NCBI GenBank assembly: GCA_018389105.1 | Contig: JACATO010001007.1 | Coordinates: 166,501-230,500 of the forward strand | DNA length: 64,000 nt | Source of the DNA: Nautilus pompilius | Taxonomy: Eukaryota; Mollusca; Cephalopoda; Nautilida; Nautilidae | Direction of reading: 5' to 3' | Shown: one piece after another, positions 11,001-25,424 of the stretch | How positions within the stretch are numbered: the stretch's first letter is position 1 | Layout: each line of letters opens with the position of its first letter | Notes under the pieces: generated by a model | Told to the model about the DNA's origin: nothing | Database searches by the model: none | The model's input: the letters and a program-made list of their open reading frames with translations, nothing else | Made by a program: the position numbers and the translations under genes

Positions 11001-12298
11001 TGCTGAGAGAGTTACATCAGGAAAGATAAATAAGGAGAGCCGCCAAGCTAAACATCGTCGCCTAATTAGAAATGTCACGCAGTCCTTCCCTATAGCAATT
11101 GATCGGTGTTTTCTTAGACTGTTCAAAGGAGATCAAATAAATTCCTGATGATACTAAGCTGGAGTTCTATTTACAAGAATCTTCATTGCTCTGCTTTAAC
11201 TCCTGACAAGGATCACATACCCGAAGCTTATGCGGCGATAAACGACACAGTATTGACACAGCACGGTGTCGTAGATATGTGGCTGGAAAAGAAGATAATA
11301 CAAAAACAGAGAATCTTGCAATTGCAACAAATTCAAAATGATGCAATATCAATTAATTATCTAAAAATGAAGATGCTATTACATTAATGAAGAGGATTGT
11401 AAAACTGAAATTAACACTAAACCGAACGACAATAGCAGTCTGTACTCTTCCCTTTACTGTCTAAACAGATTTATCAAAGTAGCATTTTCTGTTAAACCAG
11501 GTGCAAACAAGTACCTGTTTGATTTATCAAAAAAACTACTTTTGGCAGCCTTTAGTTGATCGTAGCCCCTATTAGTGTTTCGCAGAATAATAAGCTTTAG
11601 CGTTTAATATCTTTTCTGTCTGAATTTAATATGTACTGCAACAATCTATGCCCATTTCTGCAAAAGTAGCTGTAATTAATGTACATTTCTTCTAATCAGA
11701 GTAATTTTTTCGAGACAAATAATTCTTCTGTGGCTATTTTTCAAAAAATAATTAATCACAAAATCATCTCGTGATATTTATATGAAATTAAATGTAAAAA
11801 ATAATAAATGTCAATTAAATACCACGTGTAGTTGGTCTTCTGTTCATTAATGCAAACATTAAAGAATAATTAACAATGAATTTTATTGTCCAGTCTTTTC
11901 AGTGAAAATGAACATGGACATTTAAAACCATACCACAAAATTGGTTCGGTAAGTAGCAAGCTATCGCCTCCTTCGTAAGCCGTTAAAAATATTTTCGTGT
12001 TTTCTTTTAAACTTTTTTGCTCGAATCAGCAAAAAAAAAAATAGCGATGACATTGCCAAGGGCGATTTTTTTCTTCTGAATCGGAAAATTAAAACAAGAA
12101 AAGTCAGTAATAAATTAAGGAAAACTTTTATAATTTTACCTATGACTCAATGGGTTCTAGTAATAACAGCTTACATTTAATAAATAAAAAATATAAAAAC
12201 AGAGGTCATCTACAGTGTTTTACGATGTCTTCTTTGCAATAATTACTGACACAATTAATAATAAAACCTGTTCTCGTAACTGTGTGTATACGTGCGTT
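8088..12298. other. AT-rich spacer, no gene recognised
   Basis: About 4.2 kb without a recognisable gene. Small ORFs at 9048-9302 and 11148-11387 show no family motif. GC rises slightly around 8150-8270 and 9340-9470. A 15-bp imperfect palindrome (GTGATGTGACATCAC) lies near 9449. Confidence 0.4.
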
Positions 12299-12324
12299 AG
12301 AGAGAGAGAGTTTGAGAGAGAGAG

Positions 12325-12385
<61 letters not shown>
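12299..12385. repeat. (GA)n microsatellite
   Basis: GA dinucleotide tract interrupted twice by TTTGA near its left end. Confidence 0.95.
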
Positions 12386-12387
<2 letters not shown>

Positions 12388-15300
12388 CTTTGATAATTAG
12401 AAAAATATTAATTAAAGATAGATTAATGGACCAAAAAAGTCAACTCTTAGCTGATTTTAATTGCTCATTTTAAAATTTACAATGTTTAAGATCCTAACTA
12501 CGATAAGACGGTTATTCAGATGATTGGTGGCAAATCGGTGCATTTATTAACTCGCATTAACACGCTGGATTTTTTTATACTAGAAAGAAACCTGGTTAAA
12601 CATCACGAAGATTATATTAAAAACAGCAAATTTATTCTCAATGCATTCAAATTAGACGTGGTCAACTTATCTAGCATAAGTAGTAAACTTATTTTGCTGG
12701 CTACTAAACAGAAACCATACTAGTTGTCCACTACGTTTAACTCTCTCGCGGTAAGACCTGACTGGCTTCTTCGATGAGCGGCTGGTAACCAATGCGCTCT
12801 AGGCTGCTTCAATGACCCTCTCTGTCCAACTTAGTGTCTAGCCGATCACATAATTTGCGTAGCCAGTAAGAGGCAGAGATATTAAGTAAATAAGAACTAC
12901 TTAGCCGTTTCAGGTGTTGCATCAAATACACTGTTATCTCGTCAAATACTGAACTGCTTCTGAACAGCGAAACTTTGTAATGATAAAATGTTTACATGAA
13001 TCATTTTCTAATTTTTTGATTGGACATTATTTCACTTTAAACGAGATGTAATAAATCTTTGTTTTGCTGTGTAAATTAACACTTTCAGACAAACGAATAA
13101 ATTATGTTAAATCTAGTGCTGTCATTTTTTCTCTCCTATATGTATTCATCTAGTTTGCCAGTTATTTTTATGTATCTCTTTCTCAATCTTACAGAATGGA
13201 GAGAGAAATTAAATGCTTTTGTTATTTGGCGTAATTTTTTTCTCAAATGGCAAAAACTGAAATCGCTGCCAGTTGGGATGACTGGTAAATTGTCTAAAAT
13301 GTTGATTCTTATTCTTAATTTATCTTGTACAATAATGATGACAATAACAATAAATAAAATTCTTCGCAACCTTTTTTCTTTACACATAGTGGGAAAGCAT
13401 GAAAGAAGCAATTAATACATATATTAAGTAAAAACTGCTATTTATTAAAGATAGAAATTGAATGTATCATTAAACAATATACAGGATTATATTTAATATT
13501 CAGTATGTCCCACGTCGGCCAAACTCGTCTTCTAAAGCATATGAAAAAAGACTCGTGTATTATTTCATTTTTCTACGCTAACAATAAGTCCTAATGAATG
13601 TATTCGATCCGTGTATTTCCAGAGTTTTATTAAATTCAATTTGAAGCACTGAGAAGCTATTTCAGTTGTGCAAGAACTTTCTGTTCTTGTTGTTGAAAAT
13701 AGAAGTGGCTTATTGTAAAATACAAGTTTTTCCGATTAATCATGTTTGAAATGGAAAGGCAGTTCTCATGAGAAGTTGCTTGTTATCCTCTGTCGACATC
13801 ACTTCTACTCAACAAACCACAAACTTGTACAGATCTCCCACCTCCATGTATTACGGACTGATGAAGACATCTTTCTCCAGATCTACTCCGTAAAACTATC
13901 CTTGTTTTCGTCCAAAACTTTCGAATTTGTCGACATAAGCAAATAAGATCGTATTCCAATTATTAGACATTCGGGTTTTGCATATATTTTCCAATTTTTT
14001 TTTTGTTTGATTTACTCTTCGTAGTAGAGTTACGAGCATCAAAATCTATAATTGATCTCATTCGTTAACCCTGCGTGGACCTAAACTTAAATAATGATCA
14101 GTTATAGATTCCTAAAATTAATTTGCTAATTGTTTTATAGACGCCTCTCGTTTTCTTAAAAATATGATCTTTGAATATTGTTTATCATTCTGACAGTTTT
14201 ACCTCCCTCTTTTTCTTTGTCTATTATCAATACGGCATTTTCTTCCCATCTTTTTAGCGCATAGAAAATGTTTATATTTAAGGCCAAATTTCGCTCTGAA
14301 ATATTCTCATTGTGCGAGCAGAGAATCTCCATTTCCAGGCACCGTGTTATTGTAATAGTAGCCAATAGCATGTGTCGTCTATTGTTGAGAGAATGCGTGA
14401 CGCCATATGCTTTTTTGGCCAGTGGTGGCCAATAAAAAGAGCATACGTACTATGTTATTTACAACCTAATTTCGCCACAGTATTACCTGTTTCTATTAGT
14501 GTATCCATAAATCATTCTGAAATAATATATATCTCGAGAAAAATATGAAATGACGTATTAAAGCTTTGACTTCAATTAGTGCGTCTGCAAAAGATAAGCA
14601 ATGCTTAGAGACCATATCCATAAGGAACGATAAACAATTAAATATCATTCATATGCTTGATCTAATTATAGCTATTTTTAATTTACTTTGTGTTAATAAA
14701 CAATAATTTTCACTTGTTATATTTAATTAGAAATACTGAATGAATACCTAATTTATTGGCGTTTATTCTGATATTCTGTTGGTCAATTCATTGTCAATTC
14801 CGGCATATATATATAGTAAAATATTTATTTGATATAATAATGTTAAATTAGAGTATTCATCGTAAGATAGAAAACAGTAGTTAACTTTCGACAAATTGTC
14901 ATTTTAGAATGACAAAGCAAGAAATCAAACAAAATCAACAACAATAAATAAACAAAAAATAAAGCTAATTTATGATTTATCGAGTGATCACACTTCGGAA
15001 TAATGACGTCAATGCGCTATTTCCTTTTATCCATGATGACTTGCTTTTACTTTAATGTTTATTGTCAATGTACAGGTGCAAACTCATCAACAGGATAGGA
15101 AATCTTGTCACTTTTTATATTATTATTATTATTTTATCTCACATATCTTTTTTGCCTGGAGGCAAGAGGAGTAACGGTCACCGCGTGCATCTGATCATAC
15201 CTGTACAATCAATTTAATGAAAAACTACATATTTTGTTGGACGTTTATAAAGGATAAATATATATAGTAAGAGCACAAAGAATATTTGCTCATAGCGGAT

Positions 15301-17389
15301 TGTAATCGTAATATTAATTTTTAACGCACTTTTCCCAAGATTAGAATTACCCCCCTGGTTATTATAAAATGTTCTTGACCGTTTGATATATGAATATTAA
15401 ATAAACAGTAATGGCCGAAATTATTGATTTATATTATGATTTTAATCCTAGTTTTCAGTGCTGATAATGTTAAATTTTGATTTTGCTTTTCTTCCAGTAA
15501 TGAATGGATGCCATTATTTTAGCAGGTGGGAGTGGCACTATGTTCCATCAGAACAAATAACCAAATAACATACGTGCTCACCATTAATTCCAAATTTAAA
15601 TTACATAATATTCAGTAGTTGAAACAATGAAGCGCCAAAAACTAATTTTCTTTCAATGTAAATTAAACTGATCATAGAGAAATACTTTATATTATAAATG
15701 AATGCAAGTCAAGTTTAAATTAAATCATATAACATTTAAAATCGAGTTTTATTCTCCTTTAAAATATAGGGTAAGTTTGACAAGTTAGTCAGTAATTTCA
15801 AACGACCGATGCATTTCAATAACTAATTAAAGAAATACGTCAATACAGATTATATTTAATGCTTTTACTTTTCGTGCTTCTTGTTTGTAGAATTTAAAAA
15901 TAAAGATAACTTCATTAAAAGTAACTGTTAAACAATCTGAAGGGATCTACAGAGAATGTATATAGTTTGTCAAGTTTGCTGGCGAATATTAACACAAAAG
16001 AAAGCCATAGCCAATTTTTGGAAATCTTGTCTTCGAAAGATTTTAGTTGAAAGTCACACACCAACCATTTTTTAATTATATTTTTTTTTTCTGCTTGGAA
16101 ATTTAACTATTTTGGTTTAACCTTTTAGAAAGCTGTGTTTAATTATGACCGCAAATTACATTGTATCAACTTCTTGTAATGCTGGGTAGCCGGGTTTATC
16201 ATATCTGTTGTTTGTTTGTGTGCATATTTCAGAATTTTTTTTCCAAAACATTGCTACCCAAAACTTGCAATATCGTCGTACGTTGCAAAACCAATTAGAA
16301 TAAGGTGACTATTTTTTCACTTTAATGTTTCGTGTGATTATAACCGGTGCTTTCGACAAAAACTAAGGCATTAGAAAAAATGGGAAAGGATGAAAAATAT
16401 CTGAAAACATACAAGTAAAGTCATATGGACGGCTTTTTTCTTCTTTCAAAAGAAGTAAAGATATTACTAGTTGCAGACAATATCTGTAAAATGAATTAGG
16501 TTATACTAATCTCAGACGCAGTTAGTTGGAGAAAATAGATGTCCAAACAAGAGGAAACGGTGTTCAGAAGTCGCCACTTTCATCTTCTCGTCGAGCCGTT
16601 CCAATTTTGCACTGCTATGATTTCTGAGATAGTTCTAAGGATTCTGTGGCCGATCTACGCTGATGTTGGTCAGAAATGAGGCTTCTTCCACGATGCACCT
16701 TAAAAATAGAACAGGGTTCTTGCCTGACATAGCCTCATTTCGAAAATACGGAATTACTGCCGAAACAGACATTTGGGTTGTTGTGTGGATTCGGCAAGAA
16801 TACCATTCTAAGAATATTGTTTCACGGATTCTTTTGTCTTACCGTAATGTTCTCGTATTTGTACGCTTTCCGTGGAACAAAGAAATTAGAAAAGAAAGTG
16901 AAATAATAAAAACTAGATCCACTAAAAGCTCGTTTCGGACGAAATCAAAGATAATCTTATAGGATGCAATGCTAATACGTTCATAGAATTCATATGTAAG
17001 AATATTAATTCTTGACTAAAAGGATTAAGAATTATAAAGGGAACCTTGCCTTTTTTCTTCAGAAGTATAAACGGCAGCAAAATGTTATGAAAAAAAGAAA
17101 ATTTGAATGGATTAACAAAATTAAATCAGAAATTTTAATTCATATTTTCATGTTATTTTTACAGTTTAAAAAATGATGTTATTTGTTTCAGTATTTTAAG
17201 AAATTCATTCTAATAAGTCAAACAAAATAATGAATAAAAATCGGCTCTAAAGAAAAGAGATATGAAAGAATGTTCTATTCTTTCTTAGAACAATGTCAAA
17301 TAAGTATAATATCTTAGAAGAGTAAAATTAACAATTTTAGGTGCTATTTATTAAGTTATTAACGCCTTGTCCTATTTTGGTGTGCTAAT
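12386..17389. other. AT-rich spacer, no gene recognised
   Basis: About 5 kb with no recognised gene or transposon. It contains an isolated full CRE palindrome TGACGTCA at 15004-15011 and a small hairpin (TTGGCCA...TGGCCAA arms) at about 14404-14446. The 99-codon ORF at 16663-16962 has no recognisable motif. Degraded versions of the downstream tandem repeat may already begin near 17270. Confidence 0.4.
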
Positions 17390-20300
17390 GGAAATAAGAT
17401 TTACAATGTATTAATCTACTTTAGCTTTCTCTTTCAAAGCTGTAGATTATAAATTGAAGGTATCGTTTAATTTTAACATTCATTTTTGCTATGTTATATA
17501 ATAAATATTTTGAAATGAATCGTACTACAGTATATTATTTTTCTCCTTTCTAATTAATACACATATAAAAATGTTCATCGTCTCTGCTAGCATTATTTTT
17601 AATATGTTGCAGAATTTAGAATTTCTAGTGTTAAATATTCTTCTTGCCGTTCTGTAAAATATACATCTATAAAATGCATCGTCATATAATTTTTCTTCTT
17701 AAAAGAGTATAGAATTTAGCTATAATTAAAGTATACCGTTCTGTATTAGGTTTTTCGCCATGCTACAGAGTTTAGATTAAACATTATATTTTTCCTTTAT
17801 GCTTTCGCATTGCAATGTTCTAGAATTTAGATTTAAACGATTTTCGTTTTATTTAGCATTAATTTTCCCATGTTCTAAAATGTAATATAATAGTGCATCG
17901 AGCTATTAACCCTGCCATGGTAAAGAATTTTGTTTCAGAATGAATTGTTTTATTTTATCTTTCTTCTTGGAATCCTGGTGTGTTTGTTTAATTCTTGCCA
18001 TGTGTTAAAATTATGATTATAAATTATATCGTCCTTTTTAAAACTTCTTGGTATTCCATAGAATTATTGCCATTCTACTTAATCTAGAGTTAAACAAATG
18101 CGTCGTTCTCTTTTAGCAATCCTTTTGGTCAACTGTAAATTTTAGATTTGAAAGTAAATCATCCGATTTTAGTTGTCTTCTTGCCCTGCTACATAATATT
18201 GAATCAAAACTGCGTTATTTTATTTTATCTTTCGTCTCAACATGCTGTAGAATTTAGATTTAATAGTGCATCGTGCTATTTTATTTTACCATGTTGTAAA
18301 ATTTATATTTAAATGTCTATTCTTCTATTTCAGAACTCGTCTTGGAATGCTGTAGAATTTAGATTTTAAAGTTCAGGGTTCTTATGCAGCATTCTGCTTG
18401 CCATGGAGACGACTTCACTTTTATAATTAAATTGTTATATTCTAGTACTCTTCATGCAATGCTAATGAGTTTTGTTTTTAAAGTTTATGTTTTTATTTTT
18501 GCTTTCTTCTTGCCATTCTTTATCATTTAGATTTTAAATATTACCTTTACATTTGCGTTTATTCTTGCAATGTTATTGAATTTATATTTGAAAGTATGTC
18601 ATTATACTCTAGCTTTCGTCTTGCTCTAATAATAGATTTAGATTCTAATAAGCTTCGTTCCATTTTAGTATTCTCCCTGCCTTGCTGTAAAAAGTAGATA
18701 TAGAGTTTTAGCCATATTTACCTTTCTTTTCTTCATACTTTCGAATTTCTAATTAAAAGTGTATTGTTTTATTTTAGATTTCCACTTGATTTTGCTATAA
18801 AATACAGATTTAAGTATTACCATTATATTTCATTTTGTATTCCCTTGCTCTAGAATTTATAATTAATAGTGTATCGATCTATTTAACCTTGTCATGATAA
18901 ACGATTTTTATTTAAAACTAAACTGAATTGTTCTATCTAATATTTTTTTAATTTAATCATTTTAATTCAATTTTTTCCTTCCCATACTATAGAAATGAGA
19001 TTTTAAAGTGTATGGTTTTATTTGGCCTTTTTTAATGTCATGAAATTTAGATTTAAATGTGCATCGTTCAATTTTAAATTCTATTTTTGAATTTTATATT
19101 TTTTCATCACACTATAATTTCATTTAATTTTTTTTATTTTTTCATTCAGTTTTACCTAATAGTAAATTAAAACTTATTGTTTCCGCTATAAAATGTAAAT
19201 TTAAATGTGAATCGATATATTTTAGCTTTTTTCTTGCCAAGCTGTAAAATTTACATATAAAAATGAATATTTTAAATTCAGATTTCTGCTTGCTATTCCA
19301 TAAAATCTAGATTTAAAGATGTATTGTTCTATTTTAGATTTCACGCAGTGCTGGACAATTTAGATGTGAAAGTGTATCGTTCCATTTTTGTTTTCTGCTT
19401 TCAATCATATCGAGCTCATTTTTAAAATTAAAACTAAATCGTTCTAACTTAGATTTCTTCTTGCCACGATTAAAATTTATATTCAATAATAAATTTCTAT
19501 ATTTCAGATGTCATCATGTCACGCTGTAGAATTTAGATATAAAAGTGTATCGTCTTAATTCAGATTTCTTCCTACGATTTTATAGAATTTATGTTTAAAA
19601 GTGAATAGTTCAATTTTAGAATTCATCATTCAATTCCGTACAATTGACACTTTAGTGCATGCTCAATTTTATATTTCTTCCTTCAATGATATCTAATTTA
19701 GATTTTTAAGTGAGCTGGTTTTTTTAACATTTTTTCTTGCTATGCTATAAAATTTTGTTTAAGAAACGTATCGTATTATTTTTTTATTCTTTTAATTGTA
19801 TGTGATTTAAATTTATTGTGTATAGTTTTATTTTTATTTCTTCCTTCAATAATCACTAAATTTTAATTAAATATTTATTATTTTAATTCATATATATACT
19901 TTTGCAATCTGTAGAATTTAAATATAAAATGTATCGTTCTCTTTAAATTTTCTCTGATAATCCTTAAAATTTAGATCTAATTTTTAATTAATACCGTATT
20001 CTTCTAATTATGATTTCTAATTACCATCCTATAAAATTTACATATAAAGAAGTATCATTATATTTAAAATTTTTTCTGATCATGCTTTAAGATTTAAATA
20101 TAGAAAAGTATCGTTCTAATTCACATTTTCCTTGTCATTCTTTACAATTTAAATTTTAAATGCATTTTGTATTTTAGCCTTCTTCTTACCATGAAAGATA
20201 ATTTAGATATAAAAGTGTGACCATATTTTTCCAAATTTATTCTGCCAGACTGCATAATTTAGATTTAAAAGTGAAATTCTTTGTTTTGTCTTTTATCTTG

Positions 20301-23300
20301 CAATGCTTTGAAATTCAGATTTAAAAGAACATTATATTTTAGGTTTCTTTTATAAATACTTCTGTATTCTTATTTAAATGTTGATCACTTAATTTTATTA
20401 TTATTCTTGCAAAGCTACGGAATGAAAATGTAAAAGTACATCGATAAGTTATTGCTTTCTTTCTTAATAATGACTAGATTCTGATTAATAGTGTATCGTT
20501 CTATTTTTTTGGATTTCTTCTTGCTATGCTCCTTAATTACGGCTTAATCTTGTCTATTTTATTTATATTTCTTCACGCCTTGATACAGAATTAAAATTTA
20601 AATGTGCATCATTTTATTTTAGATTCCTTCTTTCAATAAGGACTACATTTTAATTAAAAATTGTATTGTTCTAATAAAGATTTTTCTCTTTTTATATAAA
20701 ATTTAGATTTAATTGTGTGTCGTTTTATCTTAGAGTTCCTTAAGCGCTGCAATACAATTTAGATAAAATAGTGTCTTTCTGCTTATCCTGATCTTATATT
20801 AGAATTTTGCTTAAATTTTATCGTTATATTTTAGCTTTCCTGTTAGTATATTCAATTTATATTTAATGGTGCATCGTTTTATTTTATTTTTCTGCTTACG
20901 GTGATATTAATTTGAAATATGTTTATCTTGTATTATAACATTCCTTTTCCGAACTGTAGAACATTGAGTTAAAATTGTATTGTTCTGTTTCAGTTATCTC
21001 CCCACGATATTGAATTTAGATTAAATTGTGTATCGATATATTTTAGCTTTTTATTGCCATTCTTTAGCATATGAATTTAAAGTAGCGTTGTCATATTTTA
21101 TTTTGCTTTCCAAAATGTTAAATTTAGATTTCGAATTTTACTTCTTTTTAACCTTCTTTCTGCAGAGATGTAGAATTTAAAATTTATAAATATATTGTTT
21201 TATATTACCTTTCTACTGGATATTCTCTAGAATCTAGAATTTAAAGTATGATTCGTAAACTATATCGTTCCATTTTAGCTTTCTTCTTGCAATAATATTA
21301 AATTCAGTTTTCATGTGTATCGATCTATTCTAACTTTTTTCTTGCCATGTTGCAGAATTTTGAATATAACTGCATCGCTCCATTATGAGATTTTCTTATC
21401 ATGCTATTGAATTTAGATTTTAAAGTGTATCCTTCAAGTTTAGCACTTTTTCCTTGCCATAAAATTTAGATTTAACAGTGTATCATGATATTTTATCTTG
21501 CTATGCTATCAAGTTAAATTTTAATGTTTATTGTTCCATTTTATCCTTATTCTTGGAAAGACGTGAAATTTAGATTTTATTATTATCATTCTATTTTAGA
21601 TTCTTTCCTACGGTAATGATCAAATTTTAATCAGATATTTCATTGTTATTTTATATAACTTAGATTTAAATATTGTCGTTCTATTCTAGACTTATTCATG
21701 CATGCTATAAAATATAGATTTTAAAGTATTTCTTATTCATTTATATTCCTTCTTTTCATTCATTGAATTTTAGATTTATATGTGCATCATTCCATTTTTG
21801 CTTTTTTGCTATCTTATCGAAATTATATATAAAAGAGCATCGTTGTATTTTAGATAATTTCTTTCAGTGATATCTAAATTTTATTCGAGAGTGCACCATA
21901 CCAATTAAGATTTGTTCTTGCCATTCTATAGCAATTTTATTTTAAAATTTGCCCTACTATTAGAAAGAGCTTCATGCCATGTTACAAAATTTATAATAAA
22001 AATGCATCGTTCTATTTTAAATTTCTTCATACAACACTATAGAATTTAGATCTTATTCTATATTATATTATTTTTATTTTATTATTGTCATTTATTAAAA
22101 TTTATCTTTAAAAATGTATCTTTATTATTTATATTTCTTCCTGAAATGATGTAGAATTAGGATTAAAAAGCAAATCGTTCTTTTTAAATTCCTTGATGTA
22201 TAATTTAAATTTTAAATTCTTTGACTTCATTTTTAATTCTTGTCATGCTGTAGAATTTAGATTTAAAATATTATTCAAATCTAATTTTATTCAATCTTGC
22301 CTAAAGAACTTAGATTTAAAAGATTTTCGTTTTATTTAAGTTTCTCATTGCCCTGCTGCAAAATTTCTTTTTAAAGTGCATCGTTATATCTCAGTTTATT
22401 GTTTTTTTCGCATGTCCAAAACATTTAGGTATAATAGGGATATGTTCTATTTATTCTATCATGTATTTGAATTTTTGATTTTTTTCATTTTATTTTTCTC
22501 TTTTAGATTTCTCATACCATAAAGCATAATTTAAATCTAAAATGTTATCTTTCAATTTCAACATTCTTCTTGACATGCTATTCGATTTAGATTTTAAAGT
22601 GCATTATTATATTTTATCTTTCTTTTTCTCTGTTATTGAATTAAAATATAAAAGAAAAACCTTTTATTTTATTATTCATTTCGCTTTCCTTTATAATTTT
22701 GATTTAAAAATGAATCTTTCTATTTTTGAATTTTTCTTCCTATTTTGTAGAAATTAAACTTAAAAGTGTACTGTTCTGCTTTAGATTTTCTCTTGCTTTC
22801 TTTGTTTTTGTAGCTTTCTTCTTTCTTGCTATAGAACATTGTTTTTTAAAAGTGCATTATTCTATTTAAATTTCTTCTTCCAATGATATTAGATTCAAAC
22901 CTAAATGTGCATTCTTATATTATAGCATTTCTTGCCAAATAGTAAAACTTTGATATATAAGTGTATCTATCATTATATTTCAGCTATCTTCTTCTCATTA
23001 TGGAGAATTAAGATTAAAATGTGTTACAATATATTTTAGCTTTTCTCTTGCCATGTTCTAGAATGTAGATTTAAAATAATATAATATTTTTACTCTTTCT
23101 TCCAAAGTATACAATCTAAATTTCAAATTTTATCTTTTTATTTTAACTTTCTTCCTGCCAAGATTTATAATGCAAAATTAAAAGTATATTTTGTATTTTA
23201 GCTTTCTAGTGACCAATCTTAATAATATATAATTTAACTTGGATTGTTCTATTTGAATATTTATCTCGCAACGCTTTTGAATATATTCTTAAAATTGGAG

Positions 23301-24010
23301 ACAATTTATTTTTAGCTTTTTTCTTTCCTTACTTTTAAATTTAGTTTTAAAGTGTATCAACCTATTTTATAATAGCTTTCTTCATGTCATGCTGTAGTAA
23401 TTAAATTTAAATGTTTCGTTCTATTCTGGCTTTCATTTTTCCATGCTATAATATTTAAATCTATAAGTTCATCGTTCTATTTTATCTTCTATTGATAATG
23501 AACATGAACATCATCATATTATGGCGTTTTATGCCCTATTGTAAAACATAGATTTGAAAGTGCATTTTCTATTTTTGCCTATTTCCGTTTTAGAATTTGT
23601 AATCTTTGTATTTAAACATTCTTTCAGCTGAGTTTTATAATTTAGAATTAAAAGTGAATTGTTTTATTCTAGCTCTCTTCTTGACATGTTATGAAATTTA
23701 TATTTGAATGTGCATTGATTATATTTTAGCGTTTTTCCTTCCATGTATTGAATTCAATTATAAAATATATATCGTTTTATTTTAACGTTTTTGATGCTGT
23801 AGAATTTTTTAATTTAAAAGTGCATCCTATCATTTCTGCTTTATCTTGCCCTAATTTAAACTAAATCTAAAGGTTTTAATTCTATTTTAAGCTTTTTTAT
23901 TTGCTATAGTTTTCCTTTGAAAGTATGTCGTTTTACTTATCTTTTGCAACAGAATTTTGATATAAAGTGCATCATCTCACATTTGCTTTCTTTTCTTCGT
24001 GTCTCGATCG
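17390..24010 (+). repeat. Long diverged ~56-bp tandem array (about 120 units)
   Basis: A continuous array about 6.6 kb long. By eye each unit runs in three blocks: GTAGAATTTAGATTTAAAAG, then TGTATCGTTCTATTTTAG (C may replace T at the third base), then CTTTCTTCTTGCCATGCT, and the next unit follows. Anchoring 13 successive intervals between 19186 and 19909 gave spacings of 50-59 bp, mean 55.6. Units are strongly diverged from each other, with small indels, and I saw no higher-order period or inverted unit; all run the same way. The plus strand is T-rich: in the line 19201-19260 T is 26, A 20 and G+C 14 of 60. No unit contains a conserved ORF, and ORFs here (e.g. 22542-22757) are incidental. It is not a CRISPR array: there are no invariant repeats separated by unique spacers. 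It is an old minisatellite/satellite of unknown function. Confidence 0.93.
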
Positions 24011-25424
24011 ATTTATCTGGTTTCTTCGTAATAATTTTATAAAAATTTTTAATTGCACATTTTTTCTTCAAAAATATTGTTTATTGGTGTTCCGTTCAAT
24101 GAAATGCTGGGTCAGGAATGTCAAAAAATTTTACCCGAGGCTAAAATGATTACAGCTATCGTTCCTGAAATGAAGTATTTCAATACGCCATAACTGTGGC
24201 ACCACAATGCACGCAGAATATAGTGTCACACGACATCTAAAATTAGGTCCCTGTGATACCTAAAATTACTTTCTGAAGTGTTCAATATTATTGTTCATAT
24301 GAAATTTTAGACCTCAAAACTGATGTCGCCCAAGTAAAAAACAAAGGAATTATAGCTAACAATTTGAAATATTTTCCTAGTGCTTTCCGTGTGATGCTGT
24401 GATCTCGTTCATCATCTTTATCACAGATCATTTTGATTTTCATTTTCATTTCAGAACAGTTAAAGGGATATTTTGCAATAAAAGAAAATATGTTTGCTGC
24501 GTGATGAGAAAAGAGAATGTAATACGGTTATTTTTATTTTTCTTGTTTTAAATCTGTTAAATCTACATTTTATTAGGAGCTAAAATTTAAAACAGAATAG
24601 TGAATACTCGACATGCATCACAAACTTTGGTATTACCTGCAAAATATTCAGCATTAAAACGGAGAAAAATCTTAAACGTAAATTTGGAGGCAAGTGGTGC
24701 AATAATATAGTTACTTTAATGTTCTCCAAATGTATAGTATTTGTAAGTTAAGCGTACGGTTAGTAATTAAAGGAAGCCAATAAAAACCTTGCACACCTTT
24801 ATGTAGATTTATTAACTGATTATGCATTGTATCCAGGAAACAAATCTGCACATTTTAAATTTTGTTATTCAGAGTTAAAACAAAATGAATTTTCGTAACT
24901 ACATGTGAAGTACAATTAATTTTAGTTTCTGAAATCTCTTAAAATCCTCACCGACGTATATTTGATACACTTCCTCACCTTCGTTAGAAAATCTATGTAG
25001 TTTTGAGCATCGTCACTAACTGCAGTACTCGAAATAAGTCCTCGTCGGCTGGCAATCTCGTCTGGCAACATTTTCAGCAACACTTTATAAGGCCCATCCT
25101 TCTGTAGCCTGACATCCATTAGTCACAGATGCGCAAAAGTATGATGATTTTTTAAAAAAGGATGGATGCGTATACAGCACGTGATGATGGGCAATTTCAA
25201 GAATTACTGCAGCGAAACAGCAAAAGAGTAAACAATAACAGTAAAATAAAAGAATTCGGATTGACATCGTAGTTACCAGAATTCATTATTAATAATTTAT
25301 ACAATGTTGTATGTCTATAAACTGATTTTGGGGTCACTTCTATATAAACATAAAATTCCGAGTGTTTTTTTTTTTTTTTTGGTTTTTTTATACCTAGGTT
25401 GCGTAAATTTGGAGTAGAGTAAAA
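24011..25424. other. Spacer with one weak coding-like ORF on the minus strand
   Basis: Mostly AT-rich. The minus-strand ORF 25119-24922 (65 codons, beginning MDVRLQKDGPYKVLLKMLPD) has higher GC than its surroundings and a protein-like composition, but I recognise no family, and no convincing splice site or polyadenylation signal decides whether it is real. A T16 run is at about 25365-25380. Confidence 0.3.

Noticed and set aside
20975..20995. CTGTTTCA-like motif recalling the nematode piRNA promoter
   Set aside because: Only one unit of the array shows it; other units read TCTATTTTAG, so it is chance variation.
17390..24010. CRISPR-like array
   Set aside because: Units are contiguous, diverged and have no invariant repeat alternating with unique spacers; the setting is a eukaryotic genome.
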